From NCBI GenBank assembly GCA_965204875.1, contig OZ242020.1, positions 2,914,001 to 2,978,000 on the forward strand: a stretch of DNA of 64,000 nucleotides, read 5' to 3'. A program made the position numbers and the translations under genes. Within the stretch, counting starts at the first letter, position 1, and every line of letters begins with the position of its first letter. Source of the stretch: Aldehydirespirator sp965204875. Lineage in GTDB: Bacteria > Actinomycetota > Acidimicrobiia > Acidimicrobiales > Aldehydirespiratoraceae. Below the pieces are notes generated by a model, which made no database searches, was not told where the DNA came from, and saw nothing but the letters and a program-made list of their open reading frames with translations. Shown here piece by piece: positions 51,977 to 60,673 of the stretch.

Positions 51977-52852
51977 CTAGGGGGTGAGCAGGATGCGGGC
52001 GACGAGGTCCTGGCCGAAGGCGGTCACGATGGCCAGGTACATGAGGCCGGTGGCGGCCATCACCGCCGAGTACTGCCGTTCCCGCAGTGCCGCCGCGGCC
52101 ACCGCCACCAGGGCGATCGTCAGCACCGTGCAGCCGAGCCAGAACCATCCGAGCAGCCCGTTGTAGCCGTCGTCGATCGAGCCGTTCAGCACCGAGACCA
52201 TGCCCGTGGGCCACAACAGCACCACCACCGACGGAACCCACGCGACGGCGGCGGCTCGCACGAGCTCGAGCAGCGGATCGCGGGCCAGGCCGGGCTGCAC
52301 GAGATACCAGTGGCCCAGCAGCATGGCGTCCACGACCGCCCCGACGAACAGCGCACCTACCAGGGTCCGAGCCACCGCCAGCAGCGTCGGCCCGTCCGAC
52401 GCGATCGCTCCCAGCGTCGCCGCGGCCAGTCCCAGCACCGCTGCGAGCAGATCGAGCCGGGGCGAGAACTCCGGCGCGCCGGCGTCATATCGCGGCCGGC
52501 GCCGGGGCGTGCCGACCATCGCTGCCACCCGAGCCGACCTGCGCTGAGCCTCGGCGCGCTGTCCCGCAACGCCGGCCGAGCGCCGGCTCACGGACTGCGC
52601 CAGGGACGCGACGCCGGCGGCGGCCATCCCCGCGGTCGCGGCGTTGCGGGCCGCGGTGAGCGGGTCGCCCGCCCATCCCGGCGCCCGCAGCGTGCCCAGC
52701 AGCAGCGACGCCGCCGCCAGCACCAGGAAGATGCCGCGCATGAGCCAGCCGTAGCCGAGGCCGACCTCGCGCCGGCGCGTCGTGACCCACAGGAAGAACC
52801 AGCCGCCCGCAGCCCAGCCTGCCAGCAGTGTCGCCGTGTCGAGTTCGATCAC
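51977..52852 (-). CDS. Polytopic membrane protein of unknown function
   Basis: The 291-aa protein has about eight predicted membrane helices: GWAAGGWFFLWVTT, GIFLVLAAASLLLGTL, LLAAVLGLAAATLGAIA, VGALFVGAVVDAMLLGHWYLV, WVPSVVVLLWP, LLGWFWLGCTVLTIALVAVAA and YSAVMAATGLMYLAIVTA. A basic loop rich in Arg (residues ~88-118) probably faces the cytoplasm. The GHWYLVQPGLARDPLLEL segment is the most distinctive. I do not recognise the family. It is convergent with ku and reads away from the M24 peptidase gene upstream. Confidence 0.82.
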   Translation of the reverse strand: MIELDTATLLAGWAAGGWFFLWVTTRRREVGLGYGWLMRGIFLVLAAASLLLGTLRAPGWAGDPLTAARNAATAGMAAAGVASLAQSVSRRSAGVAGQRAEAQRRSARVAAMVGTPRRRPRYDAGAPEFSPRLDLLAAVLGLAAATLGAIASDGPTLLAVARTLVGALFVGAVVDAMLLGHWYLVQPGLARDPLLELVRAAAVAWVPSVVVLLWPTGMVSVLNGSIDDGYNGLLGWFWLGCTVLTIALVAVAAAALRERQYSAVMAATGLMYLAIVTAFGQDLVARILLTP

Positions 52853-52910
52853 CGCGCCCGATACCCCGTCTCCGAGGCCGGCCGCCGGGCGCTGCCCTCA
52901 CCCATCACTG

Positions 52911-52986
52911 CGCCTCAGGCAACCAAGGCATGAAGCAACCACGGCGAGGCTCACGAACCCCGCCTCAGGCGACTACGGCGAGGCGG
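52911..52986 (-). repeat. Repeats of the M24 peptidase tail
   Basis: CGCCTCAGGCGACTACGGCG (52961-52980, last codons and stop of the peptidase gene) is echoed by CGCCTCAGGCAACCAAGGC at 52911-52929 and by CAACCACGGCGAGGCTC at 52936-52952. The offset of the main pair is 50 bp. Confidence 0.7.
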
Positions 52987-54068
52987 TGGTCGGCTCGATT
53001 CAGCGGGTCGGGGCCGCCGCTCGCGGCGACGACGATGTCCTCGATGCGCGCCCCCCAGCGGCCGGGCACGTAGATGCCGGGCTCGACCGAGAAGGCGTTG
53101 CCGGGTACCAGCGGCCGGCGATTCCCCTCCACTATGTAGGGATCCTCGTGGGCCTCGGTGCCGATGCCGTGGCCGGTGCGATGCACGAATAGGTCGCCGT
53201 ATCCGGCCGCCGCGATCCGCGAGCGGGCCGCCCGGTCGACGTCGCAGGCTGCGGCGCCCACCGTCGCCGCGGCCACTGCGGCGGCCTGCGCCTCGAACAG
53301 CACGTCGTAGAGCTCGACGAACTCCGGCGGCGGCTCGCCGGTGTAGACACAGCGCGTGATGTCGGAGCAGTAGCCGACGCCGTCGGCTCCGACCATCGTG
53401 CCGCCGAAGTCGCACAGCACCGCCTCGCCGGCGCCGATCACACGGGATCCGGGCTCATGGTGGGGACTGGCCGCATCGGGCCCGGCCGCCACGATGGCGA
53501 AGTTCACCCGGTCGTGGCCCTCGGCGACGATCTGGCGTCCCAGCTCGGCCGATACCTCGGCCTCGGTGCGGCCCACGAGGTCTATCTCGCCCCGCTGGAG
53601 GCGGCCGGCGATCCGGTCCACCGCCGCGGCCGCGGCCCGCAGCCGCTCTATCTCACTCCCGTCCTTGACGGAGCGGATCGGGGCGGTCACCTCGCGGGCG
53701 CGCCGCCACAGGGTGTCCGGCATGGCTGCGATCAGGTCCACCAGGAACCCGGCCCAGGTCTGGTCGCCGACCGCGGCGGTGCCCGCGGCCCCGGCCAGAT
53801 CGGCGACGATGGCCACGGGATCGTCGGTCTCGTCCCACGGGCGCACCGCGAACACCTCGGGCCGCTCCAGCACCCTGGGCGCCTCAAGGCGGGGCACCAC
53901 CAGCGTGGCGGCGTCGTCGCGGGGCACCACCAGCATCGTGAGTCGCTCCAACGGCATCGCCTCATACCCGCAGAAGTACGGCAGGTCGGCGCCGGTCGAG
54001 AGCAGCATCACGTCGATCCCGCCGGTGGCCATCAGCCCGCGGGCACGCTCAAGCCGGTCGGCGAACAC
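52965..54068 (-). CDS. M24 family metallopeptidase (Xaa-Pro aminopeptidase-like)
   Basis: The 367-aa protein has a creatinase-like N-terminal domain and the pita-bread catalytic domain with all five metal ligands visible: Asp in LCDFGGTM, Asp in CSDITRCVYT, His in FVHRTGHGIGTE, Glu in FSVEPGIYVPG and Glu in GARIEDIVVA. It would cleave X-Pro bonds in small peptides. Start GTG 54068 aligns with relatives; GTG 54116 would overlap the lipB-lipA gene by 20 bp. It is the last gene of the lpd-sucB-lip unit. Confidence 0.94.
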   Translation of the reverse strand: MFADRLERARGLMATGGIDVMLLSTGADLPYFCGYEAMPLERLTMLVVPRDDAATLVVPRLEAPRVLERPEVFAVRPWDETDDPVAIVADLAGAAGTAAVGDQTWAGFLVDLIAAMPDTLWRRAREVTAPIRSVKDGSEIERLRAAAAAVDRIAGRLQRGEIDLVGRTEAEVSAELGRQIVAEGHDRVNFAIVAAGPDAASPHHEPGSRVIGAGEAVLCDFGGTMVGADGVGYCSDITRCVYTGEPPPEFVELYDVLFEAQAAAVAAATVGAAACDVDRAARSRIAAAGYGDLFVHRTGHGIGTEAHEDPYIVEGNRRPLVPGNAFSVEPGIYVPGRWGARIEDIVVAASGGPDPLNRADHRLAVVA

Positions 54069-54096
54069 GGCCCAGATGTTAGGAGGCGGCCGGCTG

Positions 54097-56172
54097 TCAG
54101 CGCTCGCTTCGAGCACCGTGGGAGCGGGCCCCGGTGGGTGCCGCCCGCGCCGTGCCGTCAGGCGATCCTTCGAGTGCCGTGTGAGCGGACCCCAGGCGGC
54201 CTGCGGTGCCGGCGGCGTCAGCGGCGCCTCGGGCGTGGTAGCTCGAGCGTGTCAGCGGCGACGCCTCCACATGGGCGATGCCCATCGACTCGCCGATCCG
54301 CTTCCAGCGCTCGAAGGCGCCCGGCTCCCACCAGCGCGCCACCGGCAGGTGCCGCGCCGTGGGCCGCAGGTACTGGCCGATGGTCACGATGTCGGTGCCC
54401 GCCGCGTGCAGGTCGCGCAGGGTCTGGACGATCTCCTCGTGGGTCTCGCCCATGCCGGCGATGATCGAGGACTTGGTGGTCAGCGCGGCCTCCTTGGCCC
54501 GGGCGAGCACTGCCAGGCTGCGCGCATATCCGGCCGAGGGGCGCACGGCGCGCTGCAGCCGGGCCACCGTCTCGATGTTGTGGTTGAGAACGTCGGGCCG
54601 CGCCTCGAAGACCGTCCCCAGCGCGCCGGGATCGCCGCCGAGGTCGCTGATCAGCGTCTCCACCCGGGCGCCGGGAAGCCTGGCCCGCAACGCCGCTACC
54701 GTCTCGCGGACAGCGGCCGCCCCACCGTCGTCGAGGTCGTCGCGGGCGACCATCGTCACGACGACGTGCTGCAGCGCCATGCGGGCCGCGGCCTCCGCCA
54801 CCCGCTGCGGCTCGCTGGGATCGACCGGCCCGGGACGCCGGGTGTCGACCAGGCAGAAGCCGCAGGCACGGGTGCAGCGCTCGCCGAGGATCATGAAGGT
54901 CGCGGTGCCGTCGTTCCAGCATTCGGAGATGTTGGGGCAGCCGGCCTCCTCGCACACGGTCACCAGGTCCAGGCCCCGCAGCACCGAGCGCACCTTGCGG
55001 TACTCCGGCCCGGTGCGCAGCGGCACGCGCATCCACGAGGGCTTGCGCGACCGCAGAGGCACCGCGGTTCCGGCATCACTCCCATCGAGGCGAGCCTGCG
55101 CCAGCCGGCCCAGCAGTCGCGGCGACACTCCCTCGGCGGCCGCCCCAGCGGCGCCGCCGGGCGCGGACGGCTCGCAAACTGCACCGGCATCGCCACCAAG
55201 CCCGAGTTGGTCCATGCCCGCACCAGTTGAGACACCGCGATCAGACGGCTCGCAAACTGCATCCGCGGCATCACGCGTGAACTGCGCCATGTCCGTGTTG
55301 GCCGTCACGCCGGGCACGGACGGCTCGCGACCTGCGCCAACACCGGCATCACGCGTGAACTGGGCCATGTCGGTGGTGGGCGTCCGGTGGGCGACGCCGG
55401 CTCGATCGACACGCCCGTGGGGCGCCCAGGCTCGCACCGCGTGCTCCGCCACGAGGTCGACCACCTCGCGCATCGATGCGCCGACCCCCTCGGCCGCCAG
55501 CGAGGTGACGCCCAGGCCGGTGATGCCGCAGGGCACGATCCGGTCGAACCAGGCCAGGTCGGGATCCACGTTCAGGGCGAAGCCGTGCATCGACCGGGAG
55601 CGCGACAGCCGCACACCGATGGCGGCGATCTTGCGGGGACGGCTGCCGCCGGGGTCGATCCACACACCGGTGTGGCCCCGCAGGCGGCCTGCTCCAAGCC
55701 CGAGGTCGGCCAGGACGTCGATCAGCAGCTGCTCGATCCCGCCGACGTAAGCCGCGGTGTCGGCCATCCCGCCGCCACGGCGGCCCGGCACCGTGAGTAT
55801 CGGATAGCCGACGAGCTGTGCCGGGCCGTGATAGGTCGCCTCGCCGCCCCGGTCGGTCTCCACCACCGATCCTCCGAGGGCCTCCACGTCGACGAGCAGG
55901 TGCTCACGCCGCCCCCGCCGCCCCAGGGTCACGACATGGGGGTGCTCCAGCAGCAGCAGGTGGTCGTCAGGGGAATGGAAGTGGAGCTGGCGCTGCAGCA
56001 CCAGCGCGTCGCCATAGTCCACACGACCGAGCCAGCGAATGCGCAGCACAGGAAGGGAACCACCGGCGGACTGATCCGCGACCGCGCCCAGCCGATCCTC
56101 GCCACACCCACCGGCGGGCTGATCCGCGACCGCGCCCTTCACATCGGCGCCACACCAGCCGGCGGGCTGCAT
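54097..56172 (-). CDS. lipB-lipA: LipB-LipA fusion: octanoyltransferase joined to lipoyl synthase
   Basis: One uninterrupted 691-aa frame contains a complete LipB domain (about 43-250; GGEATYHGPAQLVGYPI, Lys181 in RKIAAIG, catalytic Cys215 in VPCGI). It is followed by a complete LipA domain (about 377-670; C407-x4-C412-x5-C418 auxiliary cluster, radical-SAM C433-x3-C437-x2-C440, conserved RSSYHA end). LipB moves octanoate to carrier lysines and LipA inserts the two sulfurs, so the protein covers both steps of lipoyl assembly. The ~120-residue linker is built of ~75-bp tandem repeats (TDMAQFTRDA twice, CEPS twice). The N-terminus, from ATG 56172, is a 16-residue repeat; GTG 56049 is a later start. 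LipB and LipA are normally separate neighbours. Confidence 0.9.
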   Translation of the reverse strand: MQPAGWCGADVKGAVADQPAGGCGEDRLGAVADQSAGGSLPVLRIRWLGRVDYGDALVLQRQLHFHSPDDHLLLLEHPHVVTLGRRGRREHLLVDVEALGGSVVETDRGGEATYHGPAQLVGYPILTVPGRRGGGMADTAAYVGGIEQLLIDVLADLGLGAGRLRGHTGVWIDPGGSRPRKIAAIGVRLSRSRSMHGFALNVDPDLAWFDRIVPCGITGLGVTSLAAEGVGASMREVVDLVAEHAVRAWAPHGRVDRAGVAHRTPTTDMAQFTRDAGVGAGREPSVPGVTANTDMAQFTRDAADAVCEPSDRGVSTGAGMDQLGLGGDAGAVCEPSAPGGAAGAAAEGVSPRLLGRLAQARLDGSDAGTAVPLRSRKPSWMRVPLRTGPEYRKVRSVLRGLDLVTVCEEAGCPNISECWNDGTATFMILGERCTRACGFCLVDTRRPGPVDPSEPQRVAEAAARMALQHVVVTMVARDDLDDGGAAAVRETVAALRARLPGARVETLISDLGGDPGALGTVFEARPDVLNHNIETVARLQRAVRPSAGYARSLAVLARAKEAALTTKSSIIAGMGETHEEIVQTLRDLHAAGTDIVTIGQYLRPTARHLPVARWWEPGAFERWKRIGESMGIAHVEASPLTRSSYHARGAADAAGTAGRLGSAHTALEGSPDGTARAAPTGARSHGARSER
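55160..55390 (-). repeat. 75-78 bp x3 tandem repeat forming the LipB-LipA linker
   Basis: GACGGCTCGC recurs at 55166, 55244 and 55319 and TCACGCGTGAACTG at 55271 and 55349, in frame (78 and 75 bp). The units have diverged by substitutions but no frameshift. Confidence 0.85.
56061..56172 (-). repeat. 48-bp tandem repeat at the sucB/lipB junction
   Basis: CCGGCGG recurs at 56063, 56111 and 56159. Two full 48-bp units sharing CTGATCCGCGACCGCGCCC plus a partial one encode QPAGWCGAD.., QPAGGCGED.., QSAGG at the LipB N-terminus. Confidence 0.88.
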
Positions 56173-56210
56173 CGCCGCGGGGGAACCGGCCGCCTCGACC
56201 GATGCTTCGC

Positions 56211-57686
56211 TCAGTGGATCTCGGCCTCCCAGTCGCGGGTCTCGATGATCTCTCTCACCCGGTGGAGGAACGCGGCCGCGTAGGCGCCGTCGAAGGCACG
56301 GTGGTCCCACGCCATGGCCAGCACGCCCACAGAGTGGATGGCGATCGACTCGCCGCCGTGGGCATCGACGACGACAACGGGCTTGCGGGACACGCCGTCG
56401 GTGCTCAGGATCGCGACCTGGGGCTGGTTTATGATCGGGAACTGCATCATCGTCCCGTACTGGCCCGCGTTGGTCAGCGTGAAGGTGCCGCCCGACAGGT
56501 CGTCGAGGCCGAGTTTGCGGCTTCTCGCTCTGGCGGCGAGGTCTGCCAGTTCCCGTGCGAGCTGGCGCAGACGCTTGCCGTCGGCGCCGTGCAAAACGGG
56601 CGCCAGCAGTCCCTGGAAGTCGATGTCGACGGCGACCGCGAGGTTGACCGCGGAGTGGACGATCAGCTCGTCGTCGCCGACGCTCGCGTTGAGGTGCGGG
56701 AACTCGCGTAGCGCGTCGATCACCGCTCGGGCGATGAAGGGCAGGTAGGTCAGGCTGAAACCCTCCTGCGCCCGCCAGGGCTCCTTGGCGCTGCGGCGCA
56801 CCTTCTCCACGCCCTCGTAGTCCACCTCGACGGCGGTGAGCACGTGCGGGGACGTCTGCTTGGACATCACCATGTGATCCGCCGTGCGGCGCCGGATGTT
56901 GTTGAGGGGCACCACGCTGTCGCCACCCTGGGCGGCGGCTGAAACGGTAGCCGGCGTCGCCTGCGAGGTGCGCCGCTGCGTCCTGCGTCCGGAGCGTTGC
57001 CGCTGCCTGGGAGCGGCCGAGGACGCCTGCGCCTCGGGCGGCGGCGACGGCGCCACGGGCACCTCGGCGGACGGCGCCCCGCCGGACCCGGCCGCGGCCG
57101 CGCCGTGTGCCCTTATCGCCTGCTCGACGTCGGCTCTGGTGATGCGGCCTGCAAGTCCCGTGCCGGCGATCTTTGAAACGTCGATGCCGCTGTCGGCGAT
57201 CAGCCGGCGGACCACCGGCGAGAGCACCGCTGCCGCCGAGGCGTCTGACGGCTCGGTCGCGGAGGCCGGCGGCGCCGGGGCCGCGGCGTCGGTGGCAGGA
57301 GCTGCCGCAGCACTCCACTGCTCGCCTGCGGGCATCGTCTCCGCGGTCTCCGCAGCATCCTCAACGGCGACCTCGGACATCTCCAAGCGGAGCTCCGGCT
57401 CGGATTCCTGTGGGGATGGCTGCGCCCGCGCCCCGCCGGACCCTGCCGCGGCGGCGTCACCGACGCGGGCGAGAACCTGGCCCACCTCCACCAGATCGCC
57501 CTCGTTGGCGAGGATCTCCGACAGCACCCCGGCGACCGGTGACGGCACCTCGGTGTCCACCTTGTCTGTGGACACCTCGAAGAGCGCCTCGTCCAAGGCG
57601 ACGGTGTCGCCCACCTGCTTGAACCATCGTGTGACGGTGCCCTCGGTCACCGTCTCACCGAGTTGGGGCATTGCCACATCAGCCAT
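56211..57686 (-). CDS. sucB: Dihydrolipoamide acyltransferase (E2) of 2-oxoacid dehydrogenase
   Basis: The 491-aa protein has a single lipoyl domain (Lys42 in STDKVDTEV), an Ala/Pro linker, a peripheral subunit-binding domain (SPVVRRLIADSGIDVSKIAGTG), a second linker and the catalytic domain with PLNNIRRRTADHMV, NAGQYGTMMQFPIINQPQVAIL and the active site WDHRAFDGAYAA (His462, Asp466). It is the acyl-carrying core for pyruvate and/or 2-oxoglutarate dehydrogenase. Actinobacterial relatives often have two or three lipoyl domains, so this is a short version. ATG 57686 has AGAGGG 8 nt upstream; ATG 57692 is too close. lipB-lipA, its modifying enzyme, is encoded next. Confidence 0.94.
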   Translation of the reverse strand: MADVAMPQLGETVTEGTVTRWFKQVGDTVALDEALFEVSTDKVDTEVPSPVAGVLSEILANEGDLVEVGQVLARVGDAAAAGSGGARAQPSPQESEPELRLEMSEVAVEDAAETAETMPAGEQWSAAAAPATDAAAPAPPASATEPSDASAAAVLSPVVRRLIADSGIDVSKIAGTGLAGRITRADVEQAIRAHGAAAAGSGGAPSAEVPVAPSPPPEAQASSAAPRQRQRSGRRTQRRTSQATPATVSAAAQGGDSVVPLNNIRRRTADHMVMSKQTSPHVLTAVEVDYEGVEKVRRSAKEPWRAQEGFSLTYLPFIARAVIDALREFPHLNASVGDDELIVHSAVNLAVAVDIDFQGLLAPVLHGADGKRLRQLARELADLAARARSRKLGLDDLSGGTFTLTNAGQYGTMMQFPIINQPQVAILSTDGVSRKPVVVVDAHGGESIAIHSVGVLAMAWDHRAFDGAYAAAFLHRVREIIETRDWEAEIH

Positions 57687-57701
57687 GTTCATGTCCCTCT
57701 T

Positions 57702-57788
57702 CGCGGGCCTGTCACCGGCACGAACCACCTCAACCTACGGGCGCGACGCGGGTAGCGCCGGGCACTTTGCGGGCCTGTCACCGGCACG
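57702..57788 (-). repeat. 20-bp exact direct repeat in the lpd/sucB spacer
   Basis: GCGGGCCTGTCACCGGCACG occurs at 57703-57722 and 57769-57788, 66 bp apart, next to the lpd stop at 57795. Confidence 0.9.
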
Positions 57789-57794
57789 TCCGCC

Positions 57795-59207
57795 TCAGCC
57801 GTGAAGCGAGCGGCCGGTCAGCGACAGCGCCGCCTCGCCGAACAGCTCGCTCATCGTCGGATGGGGCTGGATCAGGCGTGCGACATCGGAGACGGTGGCC
57901 TCCCAGTTGACCGCCAGATAGGCCTGCCCGAGCTGCTCGGTGACCCACGGTCCGGCCATGTGGACACCGAGAATCCGGCCGCCGGTGCCGTCGGGGAGCT
58001 TCTCGGCTATCACCTTCACGAGACCGTCGGTCTCGCCCAGGATCTGGGCGCGGCCGTTGCCGATGTGGCGGTGGGTCGAGGTGACGATGTCATGGCCGGC
58101 GGCCTTGGCGCTCTCTGCGGTGTGCCCGGCGAAGGCCACCTCGGGATGGCAGTAGATGCACCAGGGCGTGCCGTGATAGTCGAGCGGCTCTGGGTTCTCT
58201 CCCAGAATGTCGGAGATGGCGAGCATCCCCTCTGCGAAGGCGGTGTGGGCGAGTTGAGGCGTGTCGAGCACGTCCCCCACGGCCCAGACGCCGGGTGCCG
58301 AGGTGCGGCAGGTGCCGTCGGCGACGACGAACCCGCGGTCGCTGAGCTTCACGCCCGCCTCGGCGAGTCCCAGACCCTCCGTGCGCGGCCGCCGCCCCAC
58401 CGCCACCACGACCAGGTCGACGTCGGCCTGGCGGTCGCCACTGAAAGACACGACCGTTCCCGAGCCGTCGGCGCGGGGCTCGTGGCCTGCCACTGTGACA
58501 CCCGTGTGAACCTTGATCTTGCGCTTGCGGAAGGAGCGTTGCACGACCTTGGCGACATCGGCGTCACAGCCTGCGAGGAGGCCGGGCAGGGCTTCCAGCA
58601 CGGTCACGTCCACCCCGAGGTCGCCCATCATCGACGCGAACTCGCAGCCGATGGCGCCGCCGCCGATCACGACCGCCGACGCGGGCAGAGCGTCCATGGA
58701 GAACAGCTGGTCGGACGTGACGACGATCCGGCCGTCCACCTCGAAGCCGTCGATCGTGCGCGGCTCGGACCCGGAGGCCAAGATGATCCACCGGGCGTCG
58801 ACGGTGAGCGGGGGCTCATCGGCACCCTGGGCCACCGACACGGTGCCGGGCCCGCCGATGGAGCCGGTGCCGGGGTAGACCGTCACCTTGCGCTGCCCGA
58901 GCAGGGAGGAGAGCCCCGCTGTGAGCTGGTCGATCACCCTCTGCTTGCGACCCAGCACCGCTGCCCAGTCGAGGCCGGGCTCACCCGCGAGGACTCCGAA
59001 CTCGCCGGCACGCTGAACCGCCCGGTACACCGAGGCGGCCTCAAGCAGTTCCTTGGCGGGGATGCAGCCGACGTGCAGGCAGGTGCCTCCAACCTTGCCG
59101 CGCTCGACCACGGCGACGTCAAGCCCCGCGGCCGCGCCGTAGAGGGCTGCGGCATAGCCGCCGGGCCCGCCGCCGATGACGACAACGTCGTGTGTCGAGT
59201 CGCTCAC
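57795..59207 (-). CDS. lpdA: Dihydrolipoamide dehydrogenase (E3)
   Basis: The 470-aa flavoprotein has the FAD motif VVIGGGPGGYAAALYGA, the redox disulfide GGTCLHVGCIPAKELL, the NAD motif AVVIGGGAIGCEFASMM, VWAVGDV and the C-terminal catalytic HPTMSE. It reoxidises dihydrolipoamide in PDH/ODH complexes with NAD. GTG 59207 is chosen because GGAGG lies just ahead; the frame could start at GTG 59219, but that includes the ribosome site. It heads the lpd-sucB-lipBA-M24 run. Confidence 0.96.
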   Translation of the reverse strand: MSDSTHDVVVIGGGPGGYAAALYGAAAGLDVAVVERGKVGGTCLHVGCIPAKELLEAASVYRAVQRAGEFGVLAGEPGLDWAAVLGRKQRVIDQLTAGLSSLLGQRKVTVYPGTGSIGGPGTVSVAQGADEPPLTVDARWIILASGSEPRTIDGFEVDGRIVVTSDQLFSMDALPASAVVIGGGAIGCEFASMMGDLGVDVTVLEALPGLLAGCDADVAKVVQRSFRKRKIKVHTGVTVAGHEPRADGSGTVVSFSGDRQADVDLVVVAVGRRPRTEGLGLAEAGVKLSDRGFVVADGTCRTSAPGVWAVGDVLDTPQLAHTAFAEGMLAISDILGENPEPLDYHGTPWCIYCHPEVAFAGHTAESAKAAGHDIVTSTHRHIGNGRAQILGETDGLVKVIAEKLPDGTGGRILGVHMAGPWVTEQLGQAYLAVNWEATVSDVARLIQPHPTMSELFGEAALSLTGRSLHG

Positions 59208-59298
59208 ATGTCCTCCCACGCCTCTGTCACGCCTCTCTCACGCCGCCGGATGACCCTACCCAGCACAAAGTGCCGAGCGCGGCTGAGCGGTCAGCCCG

Positions 59299-59388
59299 CT
59301 AGCCGGCGATCAACACCTGAACGGTGAAGGCCAGCAGGATCGCCAGGCCGCAGAGCAGCGCAGCGATGATCAGGTTCCGGGTGCTCAA
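59299..59388 (-). CDS. Very small single-helix membrane protein
   Basis: A 30-codon frame starting TTG 59388 and ending TAG encodes STRNLIIAALLCGLAILLAF followed by TVQVLIAG, a single hydrophobic helix with a short basic N-terminus. The frame is open for another 14 codons upstream. It lies 56 bp after the LapA-domain gene on the same strand, and the hydrophobic pattern is unlikely by chance in this GC-rich context. No function can be assigned. Confidence is limited by its length and TTG start. Confidence 0.4.
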   Translation of the reverse strand: MSTRNLIIAALLCGLAILLAFTVQVLIAG

Positions 59389-59444
59389 GACCGGCCGAGC
59401 CGGTGCCCGCTCGCCCCCGGATCGAACCTCACGATGTCACCGGA

Positions 59445-59699
59445 TCAGCGCCGCCGGCGCCGGCGCATCCAGGACAGCATCCCGCCGAGCGCCGCACCTG
59501 CGAGCGCGGCCACGACGATCACCACCCACAGCGGTCCGGTCATGTCGAAGAACAGCCAGGCGAAGGCCACCTCGTCACCGTTCTGGACGACGAAGAAGAT
59601 CAGCCCGACGGCGACGAGCACGGCCAGCACCACCCCTGGCGGCACCGGCATTCGCCCGCCGCCGGACGCGATATCAGGGGGCCTGAATTCCTCGTTCAC
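59445..59699 (-). CDS. LapA-domain (DUF1049) small membrane protein
   Basis: The 84-aa protein has two membrane helices (VVLAVLVAVGLIFFVVQN and WVVIVVAALAGAALGGMLSWM) separated by DEVAFAWLFFDMTGPL and ends in six arginines. This is the LapA/DUF1049 pattern (N..xV.x.F.f..x.PL). In E. coli LapA helps assemble lipopolysaccharide regulation complexes; in actinobacteria its role is unknown. It is divergent from the TIGR01777 epimerase gene, 41 bp apart. Confidence 0.85.
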   Translation of the reverse strand: MNEEFRPPDIASGGGRMPVPPGVVLAVLVAVGLIFFVVQNGDEVAFAWLFFDMTGPLWVVIVVAALAGAALGGMLSWMRRRRRR

Positions 59700-59740
59700 T
59701 TCGTGCGCTCCTTCTCACAGAGGCTGCTAGAACCCTACCC

Positions 59741-60673
59741 ATGAGCACCGCTATGAGTGTGGCAGTGACAGGCTCCACGGGCCTGATCGGCCGAGCCTTG
59801 ATGGATCGCCTGCGCCACCACGGGCATCGGGCGGTTCCCGTGGTGCGCCATGGCACACCCGGACGCGACGGCGGGCCGGTGCCACGAGCGAGCATCGGCT
59901 GGCATCCGGCCGCGGGCGAGATCGACGCATCCAAGCTGGAGGGTCTCGACGCGGTGGTGCATCTGGCCGGCGAGCCGATCGCCGCCCGCCGCTGGTCGCC
60001 GGAGCAGAGGCAACGCATCGGTGACAGCCGGGTACACGGCACCAAGGTCCTTGCGGAGGCTCTGGCGTCGCTGGACGAGCCGCCCCGCGTGCTGGTGTCT
60101 GCGTCGGCCATCGGCTACTACGGGAACCGCGGCGATGAGCGGCTCGACGAGTCATCGAGCACCGGCAGCGACTTCCTGGCCGGGGTGTGCCGCGAGTGGG
60201 AGGCGGCCGCCCATCCGGCACGGGCCGCAGGCATCCGGGTCGTGCATCCTCGCACCGGCGTGGTGCTGAGCCGGTCCGGTGGCGCCCTGGGTGAGATGCT
60301 GCCCTTCTTCCGGCTGGGACTGGGGGGACGCATCGGCAACGGCCGGCAGTGGGTCAGCTGGATCACCTTGCAAGACGAGGTGGCGGCCCTCATGTGGCTG
60401 TTGAGCGCCGATGTCGAGGGGCCGGTCAACCTCACCGCGCCGGAACCGGTCACCAACCGCGAGCTGACGGCTGCGCTGGGGAGAGCGCTGCGGCGCCCGA
60501 CTCTGCTGCCCACGCCCAAGCTCGCACTGTGGGCCAAGCTCGGCCGCGAACTCTCGGAGGCCCTCCTCTACAGCAGCGCAAGGGTGGCGCCGGCAGTGCT
60601 GTCGAACAACGGCTTCGCCTTCAGCCACCCCGACATAACCACGGGCCTGACCGCCCTGCTATCCGAGCACTGA
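59741..60673 (+). CDS. TIGR01777 family NAD-binding epimerase-like protein
   Basis: The 310-aa extended SDR-like protein has VAVTGSTGLIGRALMDRL, VVHLAGEPIAARRWS, SASAIGYYGNRGDE and RTGVVLSRSGGAL, all characteristic of the TIGR01777/YfcH family. The substrate is unknown. In M. tuberculosis the member Rv2216 lies between the E2 gene and lipB, and here it is again in the lipoate/PDH block, so a link to that metabolism is suspected. ATG 59741. Confidence 0.92.
   Translation: MSTAMSVAVTGSTGLIGRALMDRLRHHGHRAVPVVRHGTPGRDGGPVPRASIGWHPAAGEIDASKLEGLDAVVHLAGEPIAARRWSPEQRQRIGDSRVHGTKVLAEALASLDEPPRVLVSASAIGYYGNRGDERLDESSSTGSDFLAGVCREWEAAAHPARAAGIRVVHPRTGVVLSRSGGALGEMLPFFRLGLGGRIGNGRQWVSWITLQDEVAALMWLLSADVEGPVNLTAPEPVTNRELTAALGRALRRPTLLPTPKLALWAKLGRELSEALLYSSARVAPAVLSNNGFAFSHPDITTGLTALLSEH

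Noticed and set aside
57801..59327. Plus-strand 508-codon frame opposite lpdA
   Set aside because: Shadow of lpdA; no motif.
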